Positions 32,351 to 42,217 of a stretch of 64,000 bases of DNA are shown here, piece by piece. Location of the stretch: positions 434,001 to 498,000 of the forward strand of contig CANTUZ010000025.1 in NCBI GenBank assembly GCA_947846985.1, read 5' to 3'. Numbering within the stretch: the stretch's first letter is position 1; each line of letters starts with the position of its first letter. Under the pieces are notes generated by a model, which had not been told where the DNA came from, ran no database searches, and worked only from the letters and a program-made list of their open reading frames with translations. Source of the DNA: Fratercula arctica (taxonomy: Eukaryota; Chordata; Aves; Charadriiformes; Alcidae). The position numbers and the translations under genes are program-made.

Positions 32351-32860
32351 CATAGAATCATAGAATGGTTTTGGTTGGAAGGGATCTTAAAGATCATCTA
32401 GTAATAACTGCCCTGCCATGGGCAGGGACACCTCCCACTAGACCAGATTCCTCAAACTCCCATCCAACCTGGCTTCGAACACCTTGAGTAATCTTAAGGT
32501 GATGAGGGTGCACTCAATCCCCTCATCCAGATCCTTGATAAAGATATTAAAGGGAACTAGCCCCAGTACCGAGCCCTGGGGAACATCACTCATGACCAGC
32601 CACCAACTGGATTTAACTCCATTCACCACCACTCTTTGGGCCTGGCCATCCAGCCAGTTTTTTACCCAGCAAAGAGTACTCCTGTCCAAGCCATGGGCAG
32701 CCAGTTTCTCTAGGAGGATGCTGTGGGAAACAGTGTCAAAGGCCTTACTAAAGTCCAGGTAGACAACATCCACAGCCTTTCCCATATCCACCAAGCGGGT
32801 CACCTTGTCACAGAAGGAGATCAGGCTAGTCAAGTAGGACCTGCCTTCCATGAACCCATG
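32351..32860 (-). mobile_element. CR1 LINE fragment
   Basis: Minus strand: 3' tail at 32351, a deletion after the last 100 bases, then RT core 32438-32851 ([31 protein letters not shown]). It ends abruptly at 32860, where ERV leader sequence begins. Confidence 0.85.
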
Positions 32861-33684
32861 AGTGGATTTGGTGCCAGCAGCTAGAGTCAGACTGGGGGTA
32901 TAGGTGTCCTTTGGCCTGCGGTGTCAGCAACTGAAGTGAGTAGGAGCGTCTCAGTGCCAGTCACTGGAGCAAGGGTCTCAGCTCCACTTAGATGGGCCTG
33001 GTATGTGTCCTGAGCACAGCTCCTGGGGGGGGGGGGGCGCGGGGTGAGTGAGGGCCGCAGCACCAGTGAGTGGAATAAGACCATGGGTCACAGGCCCATG
33101 TGCTGGGTGTCAGCTGCTGGGGCAGAGCTCACAGTGTTTGTATCTTCCCCAAACCTGGTGTGCGTGGGGGACTGCGTGTGTAATTCACTAGCAAACTTCA
33201 AGCTGGACTAGCCGGCGAGTAGGAGGCCCAGGGTCTGTGCAGGGCTATCAGATGTGCAGAGGGTCCGTGCTGGTATTCAGGACGACCCATGAGTGTGGAG
33301 TGCTGTGAGACAAGTGTGTGAGTCTGGGAGGACATATATCTGCTAGCAAGCATCAAGCTGAACTAGGCGTCAAGTAGTAGACCTGTGAAGAGGGTAAGAG
33401 GGCTCAGGATCCAGGCGGGGTATCTAACGAACAGAAGGTCTGTGCCAGTGTGCGAGGGATCAGCAAACGTGTATGTGCTTGTGAGTCTAGAGTGTGTGCT
33501 CTCACTTGTGAACTTCAGTCTTTACCAGCCAGAGAGGAGGAAGGGGACTTGGCTGTCTATGCTTAGATTTTATGTGAGTCCTGGTAGTGTTATTTGTAGG
33601 TGCTGTTAAAGGCAGATTCTTGTCTATAGCAGTAGTGTGTAGCCAGCTGTGTCGGCGTCCTCTGTGTATGTGTGTCTCTGGGAT
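32861..33684 (+). other. ERV leader-like segment, its first 337 bp duplicated at 981-1318
   Basis: 32861-33197 matches 981-1318 in reverse, including a run of 12 G. Further on (33198-33684) are irregular repeats of a GCAAGCATCAAGCTGAACTA-like phrase and of GGTCTGTGCNGG. There is no long frame with a recognised domain. By analogy with its partner beside LTR5 it is an ERV 5' leader whose LTR has been lost. Confidence 0.5.
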
Positions 33685-34234
33685 TGCGGTAGGTTGGCCC
33701 TGGCTGGATGCCAGGTGCCCACCAAAGCCGCTCTATCACTCCCCTTCTCAAATGGACAGGGGAGAGAAAATATAACAAAAGGCTTGTGGGTTGAGATAAG
33801 GACAGGGAGATCACTCACCAATTACCATAATGGGCAAAACAGACTTGACATGGGGAAAACTAATTTAATTTATTACCAATCAAATCAGAGCAGGATAATG
33901 AGAAATAAAAACTAAATCTTAAAACACCTTCCCCCCACCCTTTCTTTCTTCCTGGGCTTAACTTCACTCCCACGTTCTCTACCGAGCGTTGCAGGAGGAC
34001 AGAGAAGGGGGGTTGCAGTCAGTTCATCACACATTGTCTGTCGTTCCTTCCTCCTCAGGGGGAGGACTCCTCACACTCTTCCCCTGCTGCAGCGTGGGGG
34101 CCCTCCCATGGGAGAAAGTCCTCCATGAACTTCTCCAATGCAAGTCCTTCCCATGGGCTGCAGTTCTTCATGAACTGCTCCAATGTGGGTCCCTTCCACG
34201 GGGTGCAGTCCTTCAGGAACAGATTGCTCCAGCG
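33685..34234 (+). repeat. LTR2, 5' part, joined head-on to an inverted LTR2
   Basis: It starts TTGCGGTAGGTTGGCCCTGG (a diverged LTR2 start), carries the CAATTACCATAATGGGCAAAACAGAC segment typical of LTR2 near 33820-33845 and enters the tandem array at about 34080. It stops inside the array near 34234, where the sequence turns into the opposite strand of the same family. Confidence 0.8.
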
Positions 34235-34775
34235 TGGGAGCAGATATCCATCCTGCAGCCCATGGAGGACCCCATGCCACAGCAGGTGGACATGTCCTGA
34301 AGGAAGCTGCAGCCTGTGGGGAGGAGCCCACACAGGAGCAGGTCTTCTGGCAAGACCTGTGACCCTGTGGGGGACCCACACTAAAGCATTCTGTTCCTGA
34401 AAGACTATACCACGTGGAAAGGACTGCAGCCCATGGGAAGGACCCACACTGGAGAAGTTTGTGAAGGACTGTATCCTGTGGAAAGGACCCCACGCTGGAG
34501 CAGTGGAACAGTGTGAGAGGAAGGAGCGGCAGAGATGAAGCATCACGAACAGACTGCAGCCCCCATTCCCCCATCCCCCTGTGCCATTCAGGGGGAAGGA
34601 GGTAGAAGAGTGGGCACTGAATTTGAGCCTGGGAAGAAGGGAGGGGTGGGGAGAAGGTTTTTTTAATTTTTGCTTTATTTCTCACTATCCTACTCTATTA
34701 TTAGTTGACAATAAATGAAATTAATCTTCCCCAAGTCAAGTATATTTTGCCCGTGACAGTAATGAGATGGTAAAA
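34235..34775 (-). repeat. LTR2, inverted partner
   Basis: On the minus strand this carries the LTR2 body from the second block (near 34770) to the array (34250). It lacks about the first 130 bases of LTR2. Together with 33685-34234 it forms a large imperfect palindrome whose centre is about 34235. Confidence 0.8.
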
Positions 34776-35280
34776 TCATGAGCATAGACGTTCCCCTGCT
34801 AAGTATGTATTTCATAGACCCTTCACACTTTTTACCCACATAACTAAACAGCCTTCCCCATGTGCTGGGTATTGAGGGCTGCAAAGTTTATTTCTCCCAA
34901 TTTTTTCAGTACTGCTGAAAATCAGAGTTATGTGGGCTCTCTTCCACAACTGGAATATTGTGGGGTGTGCAGCATGATGCTTGAGGAGAAAACACAATTC
35001 TTGGCATGGCATACAGCTAATCAGGAAAAGATTTCTGACTTTCAAGAAGAACTGTGTTACTATTGACAGCGAGTTGTGAAAATTTTGAGGGAGGCCTGCA
35101 GATCATACAGGAATGAGATTATGGTAATAACTTGGGCTGTCAGAGCCAAGCATTCTCTAAACCCCTGATTACCGACACTATCCAGTGTGACTGCTGCCTA
35201 GCTGCGTCTTTGTAGAAGAGCCTCATGGAGAAATGCATGCTCAGTATGTCATGTCTGTAATAGAGAAGCAAGTCAATGAA
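34776..35280. other. Unassigned DNA
   Basis: No gene or known repeat. Followed by a short CR1 tail. Confidence 0.5.
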
Positions 35281-35465
35281 GCATTCAAGCACTGGAACAA
35301 GATGCCCAGGGAAGTGGTTGAGTCACCATCCCTGGAGGTATTTAAGAGACGGGTAGACATAGTGCTTAGGGACATGGTTTAGTGGTGGACTTGGCAGTGT
35401 TAGGTTTACAGTTGGACTTGATGATCTTAAAGGTCTTTTCCAACCTAAATGATTCTATGATTCTA
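35281..35465 (+). mobile_element. CR1 3'-end fragment
   Basis: Plus strand: C-terminal codons matching [23 protein letters not shown] sequence, 3' UTR and an ATTCTATGATTCT tail at 35451-35465. Confidence 0.88.
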
Positions 35466-36205
35466 AGCAGGTGCGATATGTATAGCAGTTGTTGCTCTGG
35501 CTTATTAGTTGGTCCTGTGGCATGATGTCCATCTGGATGAAAACAGAGGCCAATCCTATGGCCTCGCCTCACCAGCACCAAAGTTGGACCTAGCATCTGA
35601 TAAGAACTTGCAGCAAAGATACAGCAGAGTATTGTTCATATCTGTGTTATCTTTACCATTCCCAGCTATGAAAAAGTCGAGCTGTAGGCTCCATGATAGC
35701 TAAAAGTGGGGACACGTCAAACAAATACAACTTAGATCTGATACGCTCTTCTGAGAAGCTGTGAACGAAAGGTATCCCTGTCAAAATATAGCTCCTTTTC
35801 TAGCAGTAGAATGGGTCCCAATTCTTTGAGGTTTCCATTTCTTTTGCACCGTTCAGCCTGTCTTGTTCTTTTTCTTCTTTCTGTCCTAGTCAGATTGCTG
35901 CCTGGCACCACCCATCCTCCTTCTTCTAAGGGGCTGTCTGCCTTCCTGCGGGGGCATGAAGCAGCTCTCTTTCTTTTAAACTCTCTCTTTCTTTTAAAGT
36001 TCTTTCTTTGAATATAATCAAGCCTCAAGACCTCCTGTTTTGCTGCTGTTTCTGTCTTGTCCAGGAGGTTCTTGGAAATGCATCCAAACACATTTGTTGT
36101 AATGTCTCAAATGAAGCTTTTAACATGTGGCTTAACAACTTCCAAACTCCTTTTCAAAAGCCAAACAGTCTCTCTAAACAGGCTATGGAATATATTCTAG
36201 TGTCT
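35466..36205. other. Unassigned DNA, pyrimidine-rich in part
   Basis: 35820-36005 is C/T-rich with repeated TCTTTCTTTTAAA. It gives a long basic spurious frame on the minus strand (35732-36091). It may be part of an old LTR but I could not set ends. Confidence 0.4.
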
Positions 36206-37251
36206 TAGAATCGTAGAATCGTTTGGGTTGCAAAGGACCGTAAAGATCATCTAGTTCAAACCCTCCTGCCCTGGGCAAGGACACCTTCCATAGACAAGGT
36301 TACTCAAAGCCCCTGCAACCCGGCCCTGAACACCTCCAATGATGGGGCATCCACAGCTTCTCCGGGCAACCTGTTCCAGTGCCTTACCACCCTGACAGAA
36401 AAGAATTTCTTCCTGATATCTAATCTAAATCTCCCCTCTTTCAGTTTAAAACCATTACCCCTCTACATCTAAGTGGTGTAGCAGGTCACTAACCATTTCC
36501 CCTTCGATTATGGGGGCTTCATTCTGCTCCCTGTCGTCCAGCTCAGTGGGATGAGTACCCCGAGAACAACTGGTCTTACTATTAAAGACTGAGGCAAAGA
36601 AGGCATTAAGTACCTCAGCCTTTTCCTCATCCTTTGTCACTATGTTTCCCCTCGCATCCAATAAAGGATGGAGATTCTCCTTTGCCCTCCTTTTGTTGCT
36701 AATGTGTTTATAGAAATTCTTTTTATTGTTCTCAACATCCAAAGCCAGATTAAGTTCTAGTTGGGCTTTGACCCTTCTAATTTTCTCCCTGCATAACCTC
36801 ATGACATCATTGTAGTCCTGCTGAGTTGCCCGCCCCTTCTTCCAAAGGTCATAAATTCTCCTTTTTTTCCTTAGTTCCAGCCAAAGCTCTCTGTTCAGCC
36901 AGGCCGGTCTTCTTCCCCACCGGCTCGTCTTTCAGCACGTGGGGACGGCCTGCTCCTGCACCTTCAAGATTCCATTCTTGAAGAATGTCCAGCCTTCCTG
37001 GACTGCTTTGCCCTTCAGGACTGCCTCCCAAGGGACTCTGTCATCCAGACTCCTAAAGAGGCCAAAGTCTGCCCTCCGGAAGTCCAAGGTAGCAGTTCTG
37101 CCAACCCCTCTCCTTACTTCTCTGAGCTTCAAAACCTTTATAATTTCATAATTGCTATGCCCAAGATAGCCTCCAACCATCACATCCCCCACAAGTCCTT
37201 CTCTGTTTGCAAACAACAGGTCCATCAGGGCACCTTCCCTAGTTGGGTCAC
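36206..37251 (-). mobile_element. CR1 LINE with internal deletion, interrupted by ERV copy III
   Basis: The 3' end is 36206-36463. At about 36464 it jumps to the RT N-terminus and linker (36455-36802: [32 protein letters not shown]), then the endonuclease C-terminus (36932-37288). Most of the RT is missing. It ends at 37251 where an LTR1 starts. Confidence 0.88.
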
Positions 37252-37627
37252 TGTCATGGTTTAGCCTCAGCCAGCAATGAAGAACCACGCGGTCTTTTCG
37301 CCTGAGGCAGGATAGGTGACGAATCGGAAGAAAAAGGAAAAAACTTGTGGGTTGAGTTTAACAGAACAGTGAAGAGGAAAACAACAACAATAATATACAA
37401 AGAACTATACAAAACATGATTAATGTACCACTGCTCACCAACTGGAATCCAAAGCCAAGCCTGCCGCCAAGCAGCGATTTCTGCCCCCTTCCCCGGCCAG
37501 CTCCCTGGCTATATACTGAGTATGGCGGTATTGAGTAACCGTTTTGCTAGCTTGGGTCAGCTGTCCAGGCGGTGTCCCATCCCACCTCCTTGTGAAAATT
37601 AACCCTATCTCTGCCACAACCAGGACA
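37252..37627 (-). repeat. LTR1-related 3' LTR of copy III
   Basis: 376 bp; minus-strand termini TGTCCTGGTTGTGG...AACCATGACA. It shares the GAAGAACCACG and AGAAAAAGG phrases with LTR1 but has a longer middle with ATATACTGAG. The polypurine-like GAATAAGGGGTGG adjoins it. Confidence 0.82.
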
Positions 37628-38168
37628 TTTTCCACCCCTTATTCTATATCATCTACATCACGCACGGCTCTCACGCTTTCAAATTATTACCATCAATTTT
37701 CCCTGTCTTTGATATATACACACATCTATACATACAAATATAATTCCCTTGGTCTATGGGCCATTCCTCTAAAATGTCCATTGAGTTCCTTTAATCCATG
37801 ACTTTGGGCTCCATCTGTTAGAACAGTCTCTCAGGGCAGGCGAGATGGTGTGTGGTGCTGGACTGCGGCATGCTGTATTCGAAGCTTGCAGCTGGTGTAT
37901 CTGGTGCGGCCCATGCCCACGGTCTCCAGGTTGAAGATGTCGATCTCGAGGAAGTTGCTGGGTGCTAGTTGCTGAGGTCAGTTCTGATCCCATCACCTCT
38001 GCACTTTACTCGGTTTCATCAAAGTCCATCTGTCATTAGTTTGGGTGATTCTCACTGTGGTACCATTGATATGGCATACAGCAATTATAGTAACGATGAC
38101 ATACAGTGGCAGGGTTATTTAGCAATTAACATCATACAATTTGATTCATTGGCTGTTCTCACCCAAAA

Positions 38169-38741
38169 TCAGATCCCCATGAGGTACACATCGGACCTCC
38201 CCATCCTTCTGCATCACCCACCAAGTGCACCCATGGATGGGTTTGCCTTGCCTGAGGCAGGACTAACCCAGGCTGTCTTCCCTAACGTGTGTGATATGAG
38301 GACTTTAGTCCCTTCTACACTACGTGGACATTTTGTTTGGGCAGGGACAGCTTGGTTGGTAGATCCCCTGGTGTTAATTAGCCACGTAGCTTTTGCTAAA
38401 TGCGTATCCCTTTGTTTCAAGGTCCCACCACCCGTTGCTCTCAGTGTAGTTTTTAACAGTCCGTTGTATCGTTCTATCTTCCTAGAGGCTGGTGCGTGAC
38501 AGGGGATGTGATACACCCACTCAATGCCATGCTCCTTGGCCCAGCTGTCTATGAGGTTGTTGATCACCTCCATCACAGCTAATTCCCTAGATACTGGATA
38601 TCTCCCTCAATGCTGGGCCACTTGCCTCGGTAATTTACAAAATCTTCCTTGAAGGAATAGCTTTCCTTCACGCTCGACAGGAGGAACCTCCAGAGGCAGA
38701 GGACTGCTGCCCCTTTTCCAGTCCCTTTGTCAATGGCCTTA
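38169..38741 (-). pseudogene. Integrase-gag remnant of copy III
   Basis: The minus-strand frame 38214-38576 covers the integrase core from IDSWAKEHGIEWVYHIPCHA through KIERYNGLLKTTLRA (the catalytic Glu remains, the first two Asp are gone). It is followed upstream by 38579-38741, which aligns with the gag capsid-like part (LSLWKRLLSGVRERYPF region of copy I). The order gag then integrase with nothing between shows a large internal deletion. Confidence 0.82.
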
Positions 38742-39489
38742 TGTCCTGGTTTGAGGTAAAACAGAACCAATTCTCTTTTCAGCTAAGCCTCTTCTAAGTA
38801 ACTGTACTCTCTGAAATTAACGGCATATTTTTCAGACACTGTCGGCTTCTAGCAGAGATTAGGTTTGTAGTTCATGCCAAGGAATGGTACGCAGAGAAGC
38901 TCCTGCTTATATTTATTGCTATAACAACCAAGGTCAGCTAACTTTGTTACATGCCCCATTGGAGGGTCAGAAGCAGAAGAGCGCAGAGGTGTTGCACCTG
39001 TGGGGAGGAGCGGACAGGACAGGTGACCCAAAACTGACCAACAGGGTATTCCATTCCATCTGCATCACGCTCAGTATAAAAGCTGAGGGATCAAAGGGGT
39101 CAGCCTTCTTTCTTCAATGGCTGGTGTCCGAGAAGGACTCTGTCTGTTCGTCTGCCTTTGATCCTGATCCATGCGTTCCTGAATACAGATCCGGAATCCA
39201 GTTCCCATCCATCGCTGAGTCCAGTCTGCGACTTCCCCAGTGCCTGCCGGTGACGTGATTGTCATCCTGGGAGCTTGATACGTTTTGTATATATTTCATT
39301 ATTTTCTTTTTTTATTTTATATTATTATCTTTTCTTTTTATTATTTTATTATTATTATTTCATTACAGTAGTTTAGTTTCTTTTAAACTCATAAGTATGT
39401 TTCTCGCTCATCTTTCTCTCGCTGAAGGGAGAGTTTGGGGAGAGCATCTGTAGTTCATTTCAGTGGTCAGTCCAGCCCAAACCATAACA
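38742..39489 (+). repeat. LTR3 with following primer site
   Basis: 748 bp, TGTCCTGGTTTGAGG...AACCATAACA. TATAAAA is at 39075-39081. A low-complexity T/A tract fills 39299-39370. It is the most complete LTR3 here and is followed by an exact primer site, so it is a 5' LTR. Partial copies are at 49816-50310, 54016-54609 (minus) and 55314-55588. Confidence 0.88.
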
Positions 39490-39497
39490 GATTTTAT

Positions 39498-39515
39498 TGG
39501 CGCCCAACGTGGGGC
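39498..39515 (+). promoter_or_regulatory. Primer binding site, tRNA-Lys(1,2)
   Basis: TGGCGCCCAACGTGGGGC, the exact complement of the tRNA-Lys(1,2) 3' end. It starts 8 nt after the LTR3 end, the same spacing as in provirus I. Confidence 0.9.
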
Positions 39516-39631
39516 ACAACCAGGACTCGACCAGGGCTCTGACAGACTGCCTGAATAGTTCGGATTCTCGCTTGCCCAGTTGAGAGAGTCTAACAAACAC
39601 TTCCACTCACTAATACAGCTGCTCTGACAGT
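39516..39631 (+). other. ERV leader fragment after LTR3
   Basis: About 115 bases that follow the primer site, without a frame. It ends where minus-strand CR1 sequence starts, so the rest of this ERV is lost. Confidence 0.6.
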
Positions 39632-42190
39632 GACCCCTCATCCTATCACTATGCTCCCTGATAAACAATCCCTCGCCATCTTTCCTGTAGGCCCCCTTCA
39701 GGTACTGGAAGGCTGCTATAAGGTCTCCCCGGAGCCTTCTCTTCTCCAGGCTGAACAACCCCAACTCTCTCAGCCTGTCTTCACAGGAGAGGTGCTCCAG
39801 CCCTCTGATCATCTTCGTGGCCCTCCTCTGGACCCACTCCAACAGGTCCATGTCTTTCCTGTGCTGAGGGCTCCAGAGCTGGATGCAAAACTCCGGGTGG
39901 GGTCTCACGAGAGCAGAGTAGAGGGACAGAATCACCTCCCTCGCCCTGCTGGCCACGCTTCTTTTGACGCAGCCCAGGATGCGGTTGGCCTTCTGGGCTG
40001 TGAGTGCATGTTGACGGCTCATGTTGAGCTTCTCATCCACCAACACCCACTAGTCCTTCTCCTCAGGGCTGCTCTCAAGCCATTCTCCACCCAGCCTGTA
40101 TTTGTGCCTGGGATTGCCCCGACTGAGGTGCAGGACCTTGCACTTGTCCCACTTGAACTTCATGAGGTTTGCACAGGCCCACCTCTCAAGCCTCTCCACG
40201 TCCCTCTGGATGGCATCCCTTCCCTCCAGCGTGTCAACCATGCCACATAGCTTGGTGTCATTGGTAAACTTGCTGAGGGTGCACTCAATCCCACTGTCCA
40301 TGTCACCGACAAAGATGTTAAACAGCACTGGTCCCAGTACTGACCAGTACTGACAATTCCTTATCCACCGAGTGGTCCATCTGTCAAATCCATGCCCCTC
40401 CAATTTAGAGACCAGGATGTCATGCAGGACAGTGTCAAATGCTTTGCTCAAGTCCAGGTAGATGACGTCTGTTGCTCTTCCCTTATCTACCAACGCTGTA
40501 ACCCCGTCTTAGAAGGCCACCAAATTTGTCAGGCAAGATTGCCCCTTAGTGAAGCCACGTTGGCTGTCACCAATCACCTCCTTATTTTCCATGTGCCCTA
40601 GCAGAGTTTCCAGGGGGATCTGCTCCATGTTCTTGCCGGGCACAGAGGTGAGACTGACCGGTCTGTAGTTTCCCGGGTCTTCCTTTTTTCCCTTTTTAAA
40701 AACGGGGGTTACGTTTCCCCTTTTCCAGTCAGCAGGCACTTCACCGGACTGCCATGACTTCTCAAATATGATGGATAGCGGCTTAGTAACTTCATCCACC
40801 AGCTCCCTCAGGACCCACAGATGAATTTCATCAGGTCCCATTGGACTTGTGCACCTTCAGACTCCTCAGCTGGTCTCAAACCTGATCTTCTCCTACAGTG
40901 GGAGGTTCCTCATTCTCCCAGTCCCTGCCTTTGCCTTCTGTGACTTGGGCGGTGCGGCTAGAGCCCTTGCCGGTGAAGACCGAGGCAAAGAAGTCATTCG
41001 GTACCTCAGCCTTCTCCGTATCCTGGGTGACCAGGTCTCCTGTTTCCTTCCGGAGAGGGCCCACGTCTTCCCTAGTCTTCCTTTTGTCACTGACATACCT
41101 GTAGAAAGCATTCTTGTTGCCCTTGATGTCCCTGGCCAGATTTAACTCTCTCTGGGCTTTAGCCTTCCTGACCTGATCCCTGGCTCCTCGGACAATTTCT
41201 CTGTATTCCTCCCAGGCTACCTGTCCTTGCTTCCACCCTCTGTAGGCTTCCTTTTTCTGTTTGAGTTTGTCCAGGAGCTCCTTGTTCATCCATGCAGGCC
41301 TCCTGGAGTTTTTGCCCGACTTCCTCTTTGTCGGGATGCATCGCTCCTGAGCTTGGAGGAGGTGATCCTTGAATATTAGCCAGCTTTCTTGGGCCCCTCT
41401 TCCTTCCAGGGCTTTAGCCCACGGTACTCTGCCAAGCAGATCCCTGAAGAGGCCAAAGTCTGCTCTCCTGAAGTCCAGGGCAGTGAGCTTGCTGCGCGCC
41501 CTCCTCGCTGCCCTAAGGATCTCAAACTCCACCATCACATGGTCACTGCAGCCAAGGCTGCCCTAGAGCGTGGCATTCCCCACCAGCCCCTCCTTGTTGG
41601 TGAGAACAAGGTCCAGCATGGCACCTCTCCTCATTGGTTCCTCTATCACTTGGAGAAGTAATCGTCGAGGCATTCCAGGAACTTCCCGGATTTCTTACGC
41701 CCTGCTGTGTTGTCCCTCCAACAGATATCGGGGTGGTTGAAGTCCCCCATGAGGACCAGGGCCTGTGAACGTGAGGCTGCTCCTATCTGTCTATAGAGGG
41801 CCTCATTCGCTCGGTCTTCCTGGTCAGGTGGCCTCTAGCAGACCCCCACTGTAATGCTGCAATGTCACCTGTCCCTGCCCTCCCTTTAACCTGTGAGCTC
41901 TCCATTGGCTCCTCATCCATCCCCAGGCAGAGCTCCATGCACTCCAGCTGGTCCTTGACATAGAGGGCGACACCCCCCTCCTCGTCTCCCCTGCCTGTCC
42001 TTCCTGAAGAGTCTGTATCCTTCCATTCCAGTACTCCAGTCATAGGAGCCATCCCACCATGTCTCCGCGATGCCAATAAGATCATAGCCGTGCAAAGCGT
42101 GTGCATGTCTCTATCTCCTCTTGTTTGTTCCCCGTGCTATGTGTGTTTTCATAGAGGCATTTAAATTGTCCCCCCCTCCCCGATGAATCC
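39632..42190 (-). mobile_element. CR1 LINE, nearly complete ORF2 with frameshifts
   Basis: Minus strand, lacking its own 3' end (cut at about 39632). It covers RT C-terminus (39637-40046), RT core (40050-40493 with a short deletion near 40345 and FTNDTKL in place of FADDTKL), RT N-terminus (40509-40841), linker and endonuclease (40876-41538, then 41783-42106 with GIAETWWDGS). Several frameshifts and stops separate these parts. Confidence 0.9.
40050..42106 (-). pseudogene. CR1 ORF2 (endonuclease and RT)
   Basis: The order on the minus strand is endonuclease (LIGIAETWWDGS, VALYVKDQLECME), its C-terminus ([25 protein letters not shown]), the linker ([24 protein letters not shown]) and RT ([48 protein letters not shown]). 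The catalytic box reads FTNDTKL, so the enzyme is dead apart from the frameshifts. Confidence 0.85.
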
Positions 42191-42217
42191 TTATGGTAGT
42201 GAAGTAGAACTATTTTC
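42191..42217. other. Short spacer between two CR1s
   Basis: A few bases between the 5' break of one CR1 and the tail of the next. Confidence 0.5.

Larger units (their letters stand above)
37252..38741 (-). mobile_element. ERV copy III, internally deleted member of the provirus I/II family
   Basis: Minus strand: 3' LTR 37252-37627, conserved 3' non-coding region, integrase C-terminus (38169-38556) fused at about 38557 to a gag fragment (38558-38741). Protease, RT, RNase H and the N-terminal half of integrase, over 3 kb, are missing. The 5' end is lost where an LTR3 in the opposite orientation begins at 38742. It is clearly more diverged from copies I and II than they are from each other. Confidence 0.85.

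Noticed and set aside
32866..32890. TGGTGCC after a presumed LTR5 end as a primer site
   Set aside because: The bases after TGGTGCC fit no tRNA 3' end I can recall, so I describe it only as primer-site-like.
35732..36091. Basic minus-strand frame of 119 codons
   Set aside because: It results from a pyrimidine-rich tract with TCTTTCTTTT repeats and matches no family I know.
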